Virus record (IMG/VR): IMGVR_UViG_3300010883_010427 | Location: 1 to 49,292 of that record | Direction: 5' to 3' (one strand) | DNA from: a virus | DNA: 49,292 nucleotides | Shown here: piece by piece, positions 1-8,240 of the stretch | Layout: each line of letters starts with the position of its first letter | How positions within the stretch are numbered: the first letter of the stretch is position 1 | Notes under the pieces: generated by a model | What the model saw: the letters and a program-made list of their open reading frames with translations, nothing else | What the model was told of the DNA's origin: nothing | The model's database searches: none | Position numbers and translations under genes: made by a program

Positions 1-21
1 CTTTTAATAAAAGGTAAACTA

Positions 22-261
22 ATGAAGAAACTAAATATTGCCTACCGTATTGCGGTAGTAGTTATGATAGGATATTTAGGAATTGAAAATTACTCACTTA
101 AAAAAAGAGTAAGAGAGGCTCAAAAAAACGCTGTTATGGGATTGATGATGAATAATGATACGTCTATCAAAATAGAGATGTTTATGAACATGATGGCTTC
201 CGATTTTGAAAACGAAGTTGAAGCTGTTCTTAATAAAATTCTAAAAGAGAAAACGCAATAA
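22..261 (+). CDS. Small single-pass membrane protein, unknown function
   Basis: A 79-residue protein with a short basic N-terminus, one hydrophobic stretch at about residues 8-22, then a charged and probably helical tail. This suggests an N-terminal membrane anchor with the bulk on one side of the membrane. The start is preceded by AAAGG about 8 bases upstream. It is the first complete gene in the window and is followed by a short gap with a promoter-like site. I recognise no family; phage inner-membrane accessory proteins often look like this. Confidence 0.6.
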   Translation: MKKLNIAYRIAVVVMIGYLGIENYSLKKRVREAQKNAVMGLMMNNDTSIKIEMFMNMMASDFENEVEAVLNKILKEKTQ

Positions 262-278
262 ACATTCAATTATTCCAC

Positions 279-308
279 TTGGCTTAATTTTAGCGTACCT
301 GTTATAAT
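279..308 (+). promoter_or_regulatory. Sigma70-like promoter with extended -10
   Basis: A TTGGCT -35-like box (279-284) and TATAAT (303-308) are 18 bases apart, and TG at 300-301 makes an extended -10 (TGTTATAAT). It lies in the 53-base gap before the glycosyltransferase gene at 315. Transcription would begin close to that gene's ATG, so the message could be nearly leaderless unless a later start is used. The match is good but this is inference from sequence only. Confidence 0.5.
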
Positions 309-314
309 AAGGTA

Positions 315-1280
315 ATGCTCAACCCAAACGAAATTATAAATGTAAAATCTTGGATGTCTCTTGGAGATTCCAATTATGAAATAGACCACGACGATGATTC
401 TATACCTGAATCCGGCGTGGTCTATTGCAATATAGAGCATATACACAAGTTCTTTGAAAAGTGTCATGATACAAACAATAGATATATTGTTATCAGCGCC
501 TTTAGTGATTACGGCGTAGCTCTACAGGAAGAACACCCCGTACCTGCCGACATGATTAAGTGGCTTCCTTTTATAGAAGCTGAAATATCGGGCATTGGAT
601 ATTCTCCTCTTATCATTCCTCAAAGATGCGAAGTTGATAAGTGTAAAGTAACAGATCGCTATTCTGTTAAGTGCCACTCTAGCACCTACTCTACGTTCAA
701 TAGAATACCAAACAATGTTGTTAAATGGTTCTGCGTTAATTCTATGATCGAAGATGAAAGAATAATTAACATACCAATTGGTGTAGGAAAAGATGCACCA
801 AGCGAGATATCAGAGGTCTGTATCCCCCCATCAAACCCGCTCAAACATTCGACCGCAGACCGAGTGAATTGGGCGTATGTAAATTGGCAAGGGCATACTC
901 TTGAGAGGATTAAACTAAAGCAAGCTCTTTCTAAGTATGATCCACCTTGGGCAACTATCATTACAGAAGCTAAACCTTACAAAGAATACCTGTCAGATTT
1001 ATGTAATCACGCATTTGCTCTTTGTCCTGAAGGTAATGGAATAGATTGTTATAGAATTTTAGAATGTGTATATTCTGGATGCATTCCTGTTTTAAAGAAG
1101 AAAACTGCGTATAGTTATCTAGAAGACCTCCCTCATGTATTTATCGATGACTGGGGAGATATCACTTTTGATTTTTTAAAATCACAGTTGGACAAAGTAC
1201 AAGAATTAACGTATAATTTCGACAAGATTAAATTGTCGTACTGGAAGAGCTTAATAGAACAAACAAGGGAACTTTTATAA
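315..1280 (+). CDS. Exostosin-like glycosyltransferase
   Basis: A 321-residue protein with no signal peptide. Near residues 232-258 it has a stretch beginning FALCPEGNG, then CYRILECVYSGCIPVL. This is the sugar-nucleotide-binding part of exostosin/GT47-like GT-B transferases, where the pattern is a conserved Pro-Glu-Gly, an Arg-x-x-Glu and a Gly-x-x-Pro-Val. The N-terminal half is not recognisable. It is probably a cytoplasmic transferase in the glycan set that continues with the next gene, whose ATG overlaps its stop. The start codon has AAGG very close upstream. ATG at 354 is an alternative start. The gene at 44301 has a similar C-terminal pattern. Confidence 0.65.
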   Translation: MLNPNEIINVKSWMSLGDSNYEIDHDDDSIPESGVVYCNIEHIHKFFEKCHDTNNRYIVISAFSDYGVALQEEHPVPADMIKWLPFIEAEISGIGYSPLIIPQRCEVDKCKVTDRYSVKCHSSTYSTFNRIPNNVVKWFCVNSMIEDERIINIPIGVGKDAPSEISEVCIPPSNPLKHSTADRVNWAYVNWQGHTLERIKLKQALSKYDPPWATIITEAKPYKEYLSDLCNHAFALCPEGNGIDCYRILECVYSGCIPVLKKKTAYSYLEDLPHVFIDDWGDITFDFLKSQLDKVQELTYNFDKIKLSYWKSLIEQTRELL

Positions 1281-2422
1281 TGAGTTTTTTAGAAACTACC
1301 GTAAATATTAATTTGTCTGCACCAATTAATCAATTGGGGTATGGAGTAACAGGACTCAACCTCTCAAAGGTTTTGAGTGAGGCTGGTCATACAGTATCAC
1401 TGTTTACTATATCAAATATTGATGCTCCAGAAGCATATCACGAAATGTTAAAACCTTTAATTGCAAACTCAAGATGGCCTGATTTTCACGCCCCTTCAAT
1501 TAGACTCTGGCATCAACACGATATGTCTCAGTTTGTTGGTCGCGGCCCTAAGATAGGTTTTCCTATTTTTGAACTTGACAGATTGGTTGATTTAGAAAGA
1601 CATCACTTGGGGCATTGTGACTACTGGTTTGTTTGCAGTCAGTGGGCTAAAGACATTTTAGTAAAAGATCTTACAGAAACACTTGGTGAAGACGCAAATA
1701 TTGCGGATAGAACTTTTGTAATACCACTGGGGGTTGATAGGGAAATTTTCGGAGAAACTCTCACTCAAAGAGAAGAGACTGTTTTTCTTAATGTTGGCAA
1801 ATGGGAGGTTAGAAAAGGCCACGATATTTTGGTAAACGCCTTTAATGCTGCTTTTGAGGAAGATGATAACGTAGAGCTTTGGATGCTTTGCGACAACCCT
1901 TTTTACTCAGATGACCAAAATTTTGAATGGGAAAGGCTCTACAGATCATCTAAACTAGGCGATAAGATTAAAGTCATCCCAAGGCAAGGCGCGCAGTCAG
2001 ATGTGTATAATATAATGTCACAATCTGATTGTGGAGTTTTCCCCGCAAGGGCAGAAGGTTGGAATCTTGATCTATTAGAGATGATGTCTTGTGGGAAAAA
2101 CGTAATAGCAACAAATTATTCTGGGCATACGGAATTTTGCAACGAAGAAAATTGTTACTTAGTTGACCTACCCGAAAAAGAGGTCGCTGAAGATGGAAAA
2201 TGGTTCAGGGGACAGGGAGAGTGGGGAAAAATTGGAGAGAAGGAAGTAGAGGCAATCGCAGAACACATGAAAACTGTTCACGACCTCAAGAAAAAAGATA
2301 AACTTAACTTAAACCAAGCTGGAATTGACACCGCCAAGAAGTTTAGTTGGAACAACTCAGCTAAATGTATCTTAGACGCTATTAAGGCAATCCAAGAAAA
2401 AGATGATACACATACTAAATGA
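1280..2422 (+). CDS. GT4-family glycosyltransferase (GT-B fold)
   Basis: A 380-residue retaining GT-B transferase. The N-terminal domain contains a glycine-rich loop (NQLGYGVTGLNLS) and an interdomain segment VIPLGVDREIF. The C-terminal domain begins with GKWEVRKGHDIL and carries the GT4 E-x7-E motif in RAEGWNLDLLEMMSCG, which contacts the donor nucleotide sugar. Length and motif order are normal for a complete GT4 enzyme. It overlaps its upstream neighbour by one base and the phosphatase gene downstream by 20 bases, so translation is probably coupled. Donor and acceptor cannot be told from sequence. An internal GTGTATAATATA at 2003-2014 matches the intergenic promoter-like motif elsewhere in the window. 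Confidence 0.85.
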   Translation: MSFLETTVNINLSAPINQLGYGVTGLNLSKVLSEAGHTVSLFTISNIDAPEAYHEMLKPLIANSRWPDFHAPSIRLWHQHDMSQFVGRGPKIGFPIFELDRLVDLERHHLGHCDYWFVCSQWAKDILVKDLTETLGEDANIADRTFVIPLGVDREIFGETLTQREETVFLNVGKWEVRKGHDILVNAFNAAFEEDDNVELWMLCDNPFYSDDQNFEWERLYRSSKLGDKIKVIPRQGAQSDVYNIMSQSDCGVFPARAEGWNLDLLEMMSCGKNVIATNYSGHTEFCNEENCYLVDLPEKEVAEDGKWFRGQGEWGKIGEKEVEAIAEHMKTVHDLKKKDKLNLNQAGIDTAKKFSWNNSAKCILDAIKAIQEKDDTHTK

Positions 2423-3092
2423 CACAGGCGGCTCTGATCAAATAAATTCCATTAGGTATGAAGGGGAGTTGTCAGATAAGCAAAATGTTAAATTTAAGAG
2501 GTCAACACCTCTCATTAAAATTGACTATAGATCCATTATTCCAGAGCCTCCTGTTAACTCAAGCGATCTTACTAAAATAGATTTAGAACAAGTTCAGAGA
2601 CTTACTAGAAATTTATCTAGGGATGACATCAGGCTTGTTGAAATAGTTGATGAAGACCCTGAAGATCTTTTTAAGCCCTACGTAAAGAGAATGGGTCTTC
2701 TTTACCCACAAGACCTTATAGATATTTCTATTGACCATGTAGACACTGCGCTTTTGCAATTAAAGTATAAATTCAGGAGACCTAGGCCAATTCAGATAGC
2801 TGCTCATCTTGGGTATGTTATTTCTGTTATAAACACAGACACTCATCAAACTCCAGCCTACCCCTCTGGACATCAAGCTCAGGCGTCTATTGTGGCTGAA
2901 ATTTTGTCTAGCCTGCACCCAGAACATAAATCAAAGTTTTACGAATTTTCTCGACTAGCCGGAAAGGCTAGGGTTATGCAAGGCGTGCATTATCCCAGTG
3001 ACAACGAAGCTAGCGTGACACTAGTTAGGATTTTATGGGAGGATATGAAAAAGAACCTCGATGATAAATGGACTAATCTTATCAAAGAATAG
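2403..3092 (+). CDS. PAP2-superfamily (vanadium haloperoxidase-like) acid phosphatase
   Basis: A 229-residue protein carrying the complete three-part PAP2 signature in its C-terminal half. These are K-x6-RP (K followed by YKFRRP then RP), PSGH (in PAYPSGHQAQ), and R-x5-H-x3-D (RVMQGVHYPSD). In this family they form the phosphate pocket, with the last His as nucleophile and the PSGH His as general acid. I see no transmembrane segments, so it is likely a soluble phosphatase or haloperoxidase-like enzyme, not a membrane lipid phosphatase. The first 60 residues are unrecognised. It overlaps glycosyltransferase genes on both sides, suggesting a role on a sugar phosphate or a related intermediate. 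Confidence 0.8.
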   Translation: MIHILNDTGGSDQINSIRYEGELSDKQNVKFKRSTPLIKIDYRSIIPEPPVNSSDLTKIDLEQVQRLTRNLSRDDIRLVEIVDEDPEDLFKPYVKRMGLLYPQDLIDISIDHVDTALLQLKYKFRRPRPIQIAAHLGYVISVINTDTHQTPAYPSGHQAQASIVAEILSSLHPEHKSKFYEFSRLAGKARVMQGVHYPSDNEASVTLVRILWEDMKKNLDDKWTNLIKE

Positions 3093-3897
3093 ATCTTCTC
3101 AACTTAGATTGCTTTTGGAAAGCATTAATCTTAATGCGCCGTATTTGTTCAATGAAATAAAAATTATATACACATCTTCAAATGAAGACTTTGCGAAGGG
3201 GTATGAAAAACTTAAATCTGAGAGAATCCTAAGCAATCTCGTCTGGGAAAAAGAAGAGAATTTTGTTCAGGATTTTTTAAATGCTTTGAAAACCTGCGAA
3301 ACAGATTACATCTGTGGGATAGTAGATGATTGCATTTTTTATAAAAGACTTGCATCTAAACCACAGGCTATAATTGATGTCCTGACAGATGATGTTTTTT
3401 GTTTTTCTTTTCGTCTTGGGTTAAATACCACAACTCAATACTACATGAGACCACAAGAAAAGTTTGAGTTAAAAGCCTACGATCAAAGCGGCATGTTTGT
3501 TCGTTGGAATTGGAAAGAATGGGACTCGAAACTAAATTATGGCTATCCTATATCGCTGGATGGACATGTGTTTAGAACAAAAGAATTAAGCGATCTTTCA
3601 CATAAATTTAAGTTTGACTATTTAAGACAGTGGGAGGGAGTGATTGCCGGAAAGTGTAGAGAAGAAACAGATAGGCACAATATGGCATCGTATAAACAAA
3701 ATGTTTTGTTTAGTATACCTTCCAATTGTGTTCAAGACCCGCCCTTGGTGGCGGGACAGCTACACGAGTATTCGGAAGAAAAATTAAATAATCTTTACCT
3801 TAAGGGCGAAGTGATTGATTTAGAAATGATGGAGTATGCATTTCAAAACGTGACATGGGCGCATAACGAGTTCCCTTTAATGTTTAAACAGTTGTAA
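3061..3897 (+). CDS. GT-A-like glycosyltransferase-related protein
   Basis: A 278-residue protein beginning MINGLILSKNRSSQLRLLLE, the first beta-strand and helix typical of GT-A nucleotide-diphospho-sugar transferases. ICGIVDDCIF at about residue 85 is in the place of the metal-binding DxD-type motif. The gene at 14748 has the same layout (ISKDKPAQLHLLLES at the start, an acidic SDEN motif, FRLG/LRLG and a later NGHV/DGHV element), so the two are paralogues. The start lies inside the phosphatase gene, a 32-base overlap. Donor and acceptor are unknown, and the family name is inferred from fold-like motifs, not from close similarity. Confidence 0.6.
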   Translation: MINGLILSKNRSSQLRLLLESINLNAPYLFNEIKIIYTSSNEDFAKGYEKLKSERILSNLVWEKEENFVQDFLNALKTCETDYICGIVDDCIFYKRLASKPQAIIDVLTDDVFCFSFRLGLNTTTQYYMRPQEKFELKAYDQSGMFVRWNWKEWDSKLNYGYPISLDGHVFRTKELSDLSHKFKFDYLRQWEGVIAGKCREETDRHNMASYKQNVLFSIPSNCVQDPPLVAGQLHEYSEEKLNNLYLKGEVIDLEMMEYAFQNVTWAHNEFPLMFKQL

Positions 3898-3924
3898 CAT
3901 GGAAATTTTAACCCAGTATCAGGA

Positions 3925-4161
3925 ATGAAAAAGATGGAAAACTATACAGTAAAGAAAAAAGCAATTCAATATCTTTGGATTAAGGCAGAAATGGATATGT
4001 CAAAAGCTGAACTATCTCTTGACCTTCTGCTAAATAATGCCGTTGGTATTGGCGATCACTCAACTGGTGACTTTCATAAAAATTTAGATGAGGCACTTGA
4101 TATTCTTGTTGACGCAACAGATAGACTAGAGATTTTAAAAGAACGCTATCCTAGACGCTGA
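3925..4161 (+). CDS. Small helical protein, unknown function
   Basis: A 78-residue, charged, mostly helical-looking protein without membrane segments or cysteines. It runs MKKMENYTVKKK, then alternating acidic and hydrophobic residues. It follows the glycosyltransferase gene by 27 bases. The next gene starts 7 bases after its stop, so it belongs to the same transcription unit. I do not recognise it. An alternative start is the internal Met at residue 4. Confidence 0.5.
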   Translation: MKKMENYTVKKKAIQYLWIKAEMDMSKAELSLDLLLNNAVGIGDHSTGDFHKNLDEALDILVDATDRLEILKERYPRR

Positions 4162-4168
4162 GATTAAT

Positions 4169-4570
4169 ATGTTTGACTGGTTTAAAAAGAAAAAAGCAAA
4201 ACAAGAAGACGAAGAGTATGTCGCACATGCCACTTGGAAAATAACGGCAGATGGCGACATATGGCTAGATTTTGGATGGAATAATGACAAAAACCCAGAC
4301 GCATCTAAGATGTTCGCTGAGACTTTTGTGATGATTACCGGAGGTGAATTAATTCAAGAGTCTCTTGATTTTATTAGGGAAAAAATGAAGGAAAAAGATA
4401 GGGAGGATCAGTACGACGCGCTCATAAATTATATGGCTGTTTTACAGTATCAACGCGCCGAAAAACTATACCCCGAAATGTTCTCCAGTATAAAAGAAAA
4501 CTCCGAACCCGTTGTTAAACCCAGCGAGATTGTCACTAAGACTACGGAGTTCAATGGTACTGGTCTTTAA
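4169..4570 (+). CDS. Hypothetical protein with basic N-terminus
   Basis: A 133-residue protein starting MFDWFKKKKAKQED, an amphipathic and basic leader that could touch membrane or nucleic acid, followed by an alpha/beta-looking region (WKITADGDIWLDFGW). The last 30 residues are Ser/Thr/Pro-rich and probably disordered. No known domain is recognised. It lies in a run of small phage-type genes upstream of the ClpP-like protease. Confidence 0.55.
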   Translation: MFDWFKKKKAKQEDEEYVAHATWKITADGDIWLDFGWNNDKNPDASKMFAETFVMITGGELIQESLDFIREKMKEKDREDQYDALINYMAVLQYQRAEKLYPEMFSSIKENSEPVVKPSEIVTKTTEFNGTGL

Positions 4571-4586
4571 TAAAAGGCGGTGAGTG

Positions 4587-5195
4587 ATGTCCAGCAAGAA
4601 AAGAGTGATAGCTTGGGAAAAATGGGACGAAGACGTACTTGAGCAGGAATTAATAGAAGAAATATACCAAGAGGTATCAGAAGGTGAAGAAGAAAACTTA
4701 GTAGAGGATGCTTTACTTTTTATGGAGAAGATACCTAAGTTAATCACCACTCCTATGGGAATGTATCAACTCCATGACAAGATGAGTATATTAAATCAGT
4801 TTGATTGCTGGATGGGGTATACAAATTTTGACATCACAAAGGGTGTGCAGCTCGAAATAGAAAAAGCCGAGGGGGTCGAGCTTTTAACAATAGCCGGTAG
4901 GTATAGGTTTTTCCTTGGGGTTGGAAAACTTTTTCAGTTTCCCCAAGTAAGAAAAGACATAGAAGATAAACTGTGCGGTGTAAAATTTATTATCGACGAC
5001 GACATGCAGGAGACTGTTGATACTGTTAGGGGTGTCCTTGCTGAAGACAAATACTGGGCTATTTTTGTTCAGCCAACTGGAGAAATACTATACGCAAGCA
5101 CAAATGATGATGATGATGAAAGATATTTTGATACGCTAATGCTGTACGAAAAAAAGAAGAGTAAAGCAGGAGGAAGAATTTTTCAGAGTGAGTAA
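4587..5195 (+). CDS. Hypothetical acidic protein
   Basis: A protein of about 202 residues, strongly acidic at the N-terminus (WEKWDEDVLEQELIEE) and with a run of Asp near the C-terminus (TNDDDDERYFD). No signal peptide, membrane segment or known motif is visible. I prefer ATG at 4587 over the in-frame GTG at 4584, because AAGGCGG at 4574-4580 is better spaced for it. Its position directly before the ClpP-like protease gene suggests a shared transcript, but no function follows from that. Confidence 0.55.
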   Translation: MSSKKRVIAWEKWDEDVLEQELIEEIYQEVSEGEEENLVEDALLFMEKIPKLITTPMGMYQLHDKMSILNQFDCWMGYTNFDITKGVQLEIEKAEGVELLTIAGRYRFFLGVGKLFQFPQVRKDIEDKLCGVKFIIDDDMQETVDTVRGVLAEDKYWAIFVQPTGEILYASTNDDDDERYFDTLMLYEKKKSKAGGRIFQSE

Positions 5196-5218
5196 ACATT
5201 ATCGCTGTGGGGGGATTC

Positions 5219-5899
5219 GTGACAAACAAAAAAAGCACACTAGATAAATCTATTGTTTCTGAGGCTCATGAGTATGACGTAATTGTTGCAAAAAGAGAAA
5301 TATTTTTACATTCATATTACGATGGAGAAGAAGACGCGGGGGTTGAGTATAGGGTGGCTAATAGATTTCTAAAGAATCTAAAGATTCTAGAAAGCGTTAG
5401 TGATGAACCTATAATTATTCATCAGCACAGTATAGGTGGGGAGTGGGAGTGTGGAATGGTTATCTATGATAGTCTTGTTGCCACTCCCTGTCCTCTTGTT
5501 TTTATATGTCATGGTGTTGCAGCGTCGATGGGTAGTATTATCCCGCAGGCTGTTTATAAAAATGGACTACGCCTTACGATGCCTAACTGCTGCTGGTTGG
5601 TGCATGAAGGGTATGAAGAAACCTCTGGAACTGTTAAGCAGTTTAACTCTTACTATGAATTTTCTAAAAGCACCATGGTGCAGTTGTATGATATATATTG
5701 CGATAGATGCTTTAATAGTGGCACTTTCTTTAAGAAGATGACAAAAAAACAATGCAAGGCTTACCTAAAACGTAAACTAAAATCCAAAGAAGACTGGTGG
5801 TTTACAGCGGAAGAAGCTGTGTCTTACGGGTTTGCAGACGGTATCTTTGGAAGCGCAGCGTATAATACAATGGATAAGATTAAAAATCTTTTAGGATAA
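5219..5899 (+). CDS. ClpP-like (S14/SppA-type) serine protease
   Basis: About 226 residues with the ClpP/crotonase fold pattern. An IIIHQHSIGGEW strand-turn lies at the oxyanion position. The nucleophile elbow GVAASMGS and the catalytic-histidine strand WLVHEGYEE follow, and AEEAVSYGFADGIF is typical of the C-terminal ClpP helix-strand. In phages such enzymes often act as head-maturation proteases. No scaffold or capsid gene lies next to it here, so a regulatory or host-directed role is equally open. GTG at 5219 is chosen because GGGGGGA lies just upstream; GTG at 5207 is the alternative and adds four residues. The middle of the protein is rich in Lys and Cys, which is unusual for ClpP. Confidence 0.75.
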   Translation: MTNKKSTLDKSIVSEAHEYDVIVAKREIFLHSYYDGEEDAGVEYRVANRFLKNLKILESVSDEPIIIHQHSIGGEWECGMVIYDSLVATPCPLVFICHGVAASMGSIIPQAVYKNGLRLTMPNCCWLVHEGYEETSGTVKQFNSYYEFSKSTMVQLYDIYCDRCFNSGTFFKKMTKKQCKAYLKRKLKSKEDWWFTAEEAVSYGFADGIFGSAAYNTMDKIKNLLG

Positions 5900-5906
5900 T
5901 AGAACA

Positions 5907-6404
5907 ATGAAGGAAGTAGCAGAAGAGGAATTCAAGAAAGCTTTGAAAAATACAGACAATATGAAAATAATGAACAAGGTCTGTTCAAGGTATAGAGCTA
6001 CCATACCATACGACGAAATTGAAAGATGTAAAATGGTGGCTTTATGGCAAGCCTTAAAAGCTTTTGATCCAAACGGAGGAAGAAAGTTTACATCCTTTTT
6101 ATATAATAGAATTGACTGGGAATGTAAAAAGCAAATTTACGAAATAAACAAACACAGAAGAATAAAAACAGAAGCATGCCTTAGCTATATCGTTGTTGCT
6201 TCTAATGAAGACTTTATAAAGTGTCTAGAAGTTAAAGATTTATTAGAGAGAGTGGATAAAAAGTCCAGAAAAGTTCTTGAGCAGAGATTTTTCCAAAGGA
6301 TGACAATGAAGGAAATTGCAGAATCTAATGGCTACAGTAGGGAAACGGCGAGAAGAAATATAATACAATCCTTAGAAAAAATAAAGAAATGCTTATTGAA
6401 CTAG
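5907..6404 (+). CDS. Sigma-70-like RNA polymerase sigma factor
   Basis: A 165-residue protein with the two-domain layout of small sigma factors. Region 2 is at about residues 35-85 (MVALWQALKAFDPNGGRKFTS, then FLYNRIDWECKKQIYEINK). Region 4 is a C-terminal helix-turn-helix (MKEIAESNGYSRETARRN). Region 2 would bind the core polymerase and the -10 element, and region 4 the -35. It resembles phage late or middle sigma factors more than housekeeping sigma. The DeoC-like gene starts inside its 3-prime end, a 16-base overlap. It may direct host RNA polymerase to the GTGTATAATATA sites at 7023 and 17283. Confidence 0.75.
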   Translation: MKEVAEEEFKKALKNTDNMKIMNKVCSRYRATIPYDEIERCKMVALWQALKAFDPNGGRKFTSFLYNRIDWECKKQIYEINKHRRIKTEACLSYIVVASNEDFIKCLEVKDLLERVDKKSRKVLEQRFFQRMTMKEIAESNGYSRETARRNIIQSLEKIKKCLLN

Positions 6405-7021
6405 CTTGTTACAATCAAGACTCTACCTACAATGACATAATGAAGGCTATCTTTGTAGCGTCTGATAAAGATATTAGCTCTGTTGCCATCCCCTCTGGTT
6501 TCATGGGTCGCGTAAATGACTTTCTTAAAGATCAAAAATTCTCAGCGGCCATTGATTTTCCGTATGGCCTAAGCGGTACTCAGGTCAGGCTGCATGAAAT
6601 CATATTAGCCATTAGACAAGGGGCTTCTTTTATAGATCTTGTTATTAATAACGGCTATATTAAAGAAGGAAACTGGTCAAAGATACGAGAAGATTTAAAA
6701 GTCTGTCTATCTATTTGCAAAGAAAGGGACGTTGAGCTTCGGGCTTTGATAGAATATAGACTATTCCCGTTAAAAACTGTTCTTATGATGTGCGAGCTTC
6801 TTAAGATAAACGACGTGCATCATGTGGTTAATTCAACTGGTTTTATAGTTGATGACATATCCGATAACGCAATAGCATCTTACCAAATGCAGGAAAAGAC
6901 TGGTGTTCTTGTTACCTCTTGTGTAAGAGCGTTTACCGCACCTCAGATTAAAACATTTGAAGACGTAGATATACACGCTTTAAGATTAATGTCTACAAAA
7001 ATAGTGGAAGACCTTCTCTAA
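6389..7021 (+). CDS. DeoC-like aldolase-fold protein, probably not a canonical aldolase
   Basis: A 210-residue protein matching deoxyribose-phosphate aldolase along its length. It has IDFPYGLSGTQVRLHE, like the VGFPxG...KxxE segment, and GASFIDLVINNGYIKEG, like GAdEIDmVin, so the conserved Asp is kept. The Schiff-base lysine region, KTSTG in DeoC, reads VNSTG at about residues 146-150. The later Lys-containing KxxGGxR region reads TSCVRAF. Both key lysines therefore look absent. It may be a pseudo-enzyme, a ligand binder or an enzyme with changed chemistry. It is the last gene before a promoter-like motif. Confidence 0.7.
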   Translation: MLIELACYNQDSTYNDIMKAIFVASDKDISSVAIPSGFMGRVNDFLKDQKFSAAIDFPYGLSGTQVRLHEIILAIRQGASFIDLVINNGYIKEGNWSKIREDLKVCLSICKERDVELRALIEYRLFPLKTVLMMCELLKINDVHHVVNSTGFIVDDISDNAIASYQMQEKTGVLVTSCVRAFTAPQIKTFEDVDIHALRLMSTKIVEDLL

Positions 7022-7022
7022 T

Positions 7023-7034
7023 GGTGTATAATAT
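7023..7034 (+). promoter_or_regulatory. Phage promoter-like motif GTGTATAATATA
   Basis: The 12-base motif GTGTATAATATA lies 2 bases after the DeoC-like stop codon and 70 bases before the first virion-like gene. TATAAT at 7027-7032 is a perfect -10 box. No good -35 is present 16-18 bases upstream. The same 12-mer occurs at 17283-17294 in the gap before the ribonucleotide reductase gene. This suggests a -10-only promoter read by a phage sigma factor. A further copy at 2003-2014 lies inside a gene. Confidence 0.55.
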
Positions 7035-7087
7035 ATATGGATTGGATCTTTATATAGGAATTAAAGGAAACTGTGCAGAATAGTCAT

Positions 7088-7101
7088 ACGAAAGGTAAAT
7101 A
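7088..7101 (+). promoter_or_regulatory. Ribosome-binding leader, copy 1
   Basis: ACGAAAGGTAAATA lies just before the ATG at 7104. An identical 14-mer lies before the paralogous gene's ATG at 8241. AAAGG is the probable Shine-Dalgarno core. The duplicated leader implies that gene and leader were duplicated together and kept for matched expression. Confidence 0.6.
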
Positions 7102-7103
7102 TC

Positions 7104-8222
7104 ATGACTGTAAGCACACACAAACAATCAGCGGTGACTAGTTCAGCCGCGACTGCAACAATATCAGTTGCAGATGGCGATCTGGCTACGGCTGATCAGT
7201 TCACAGAAGGAAATTTTGTTGACATTACGTCGCATGATGGAACGAGAAGAATATACGTTCTTTGCAACGGTGCAGAGTCTGGCGCATCTGCCACTGGCGT
7301 AGTTTTGACAGCGGGTGATGACACTGGTGCTAACACCCTATCTGCTGAAACCGCTGCTCTAGGCACATGCGTTGCTTTTCAGAATAATTTAAGTTCACAT
7401 TCACAATCTCTTGTGTTAAATGAACTTAAAGCAGTCATTGCACATGCTAATGGACACAATGGCAAAATTACGGCAGGTGCTGACGTAGCTGTTTCTGATG
7501 GATCAAAGTCAATTATTTTCACCCAAGCAACCGCTGGCGAAAAAGGTGACACTAGCATTAATAGCAAGTTTGCTTCTTCTATTGTGACGGTTACAAACTT
7601 TACTGGTGGACACGCTGAAGGTGATAAAAAAGATAAGCACACCATTCTTAATGGTGGTAACATATCTTCCGCAAAAGGCAATTCTAAAAGTCTTATTGAC
7701 ATAGTCTCTGGTCGAAAAGTTTCTGGCTCTCAAGTTCTTGCTAGCACTGGTACTGCCAACACGGTTGGTGTCACGACAGCAGAATCTACTGGCAAGCTCG
7801 CCTACAATCCTAGCTCTCCAGAAATCACGCGATCATCTTCTGATACGGGTTTTGTGATTAGGGGTGGTGTTTCAACTAAGATTGCTAGTGTAGCCACTTC
7901 TACCATCGACTTCCACGCCCGTGGTTCTGACACTACTGCTCGCCATGATGGTGGTGCTGGTAGTATTCATGTTCCGAACGGCATACATAAGTATCGCCAA
8001 TCAGGTACGTGGGCAACTTCCATCTTCGATCTGTATGGTGGAAACCTATTGCAGAGTGATGGTACGATTAAGACTGGTATTACCAATCGTGGTTCTACTG
8101 TGTCTTTGGCTACTGACAACGCTGCTACTCCAACTAGGGCAATTCCGGGTGAAATGACACTGTTGTTCAACCACGTTACGTTCACTACTAATAATCTAGA
8201 TTACAGTGCCATCACTGGCTAA
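7104..8222 (+). CDS. Putative virion protein, tandem paralogue A
   Basis: A 372-residue protein very rich in Ser, Thr, Gly, Ala and Asp, without cysteine clusters or membrane segments, and with a composition like tail, fibre or capsid-decoration proteins. The C-terminal half shares an ordered motif series with the next gene: a YNP turn, ITRSxxDTGFxIRGG, TKIA, a TYRQ/KYRQ-SGxW element, DL-G, ILNRG/ITNRG, SxALATD and a terminal DYSAITG or NYSDITG. The N-terminal halves differ. Its leader has ACGAAAGGTAAATA, repeated before the paralogue. Its abundance is likely high, given a dedicated promoter-like site and a clean leader. Which virion part it forms is unknown. Confidence 0.65.
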   Translation: MTVSTHKQSAVTSSAATATISVADGDLATADQFTEGNFVDITSHDGTRRIYVLCNGAESGASATGVVLTAGDDTGANTLSAETAALGTCVAFQNNLSSHSQSLVLNELKAVIAHANGHNGKITAGADVAVSDGSKSIIFTQATAGEKGDTSINSKFASSIVTVTNFTGGHAEGDKKDKHTILNGGNISSAKGNSKSLIDIVSGRKVSGSQVLASTGTANTVGVTTAESTGKLAYNPSSPEITRSSSDTGFVIRGGVSTKIASVATSTIDFHARGSDTTARHDGGAGSIHVPNGIHKYRQSGTWATSIFDLYGGNLLQSDGTIKTGITNRGSTVSLATDNAATPTRAIPGEMTLLFNHVTFTTNNLDYSAITG

Positions 8223-8223
8223 C

Positions 8224-8237
8224 ACGAAAGGTAAATA
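8224..8237 (+). promoter_or_regulatory. Ribosome-binding leader, copy 2
   Basis: The second identical copy of ACGAAAGGTAAATA, in the 18-base gap between the two virion-like paralogues. The AAAGG core is well placed for ATG at 8241. No promoter or terminator is visible in this gap, so the two genes are probably on one transcript. Confidence 0.6.
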
Positions 8238-8240
8238 ATT

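Noticed and set aside
2003-2014. Internal GTGTATAATATA as an active promoter
   Set aside because: It lies inside a glycosyltransferase gene and is explained by the coding sequence. It is mentioned only as a further copy.
5207-5899. ClpP-like protein as proof of a head-maturation module
   Set aside because: No portal, scaffold or capsid gene is next to it, so a head role is not claimed.
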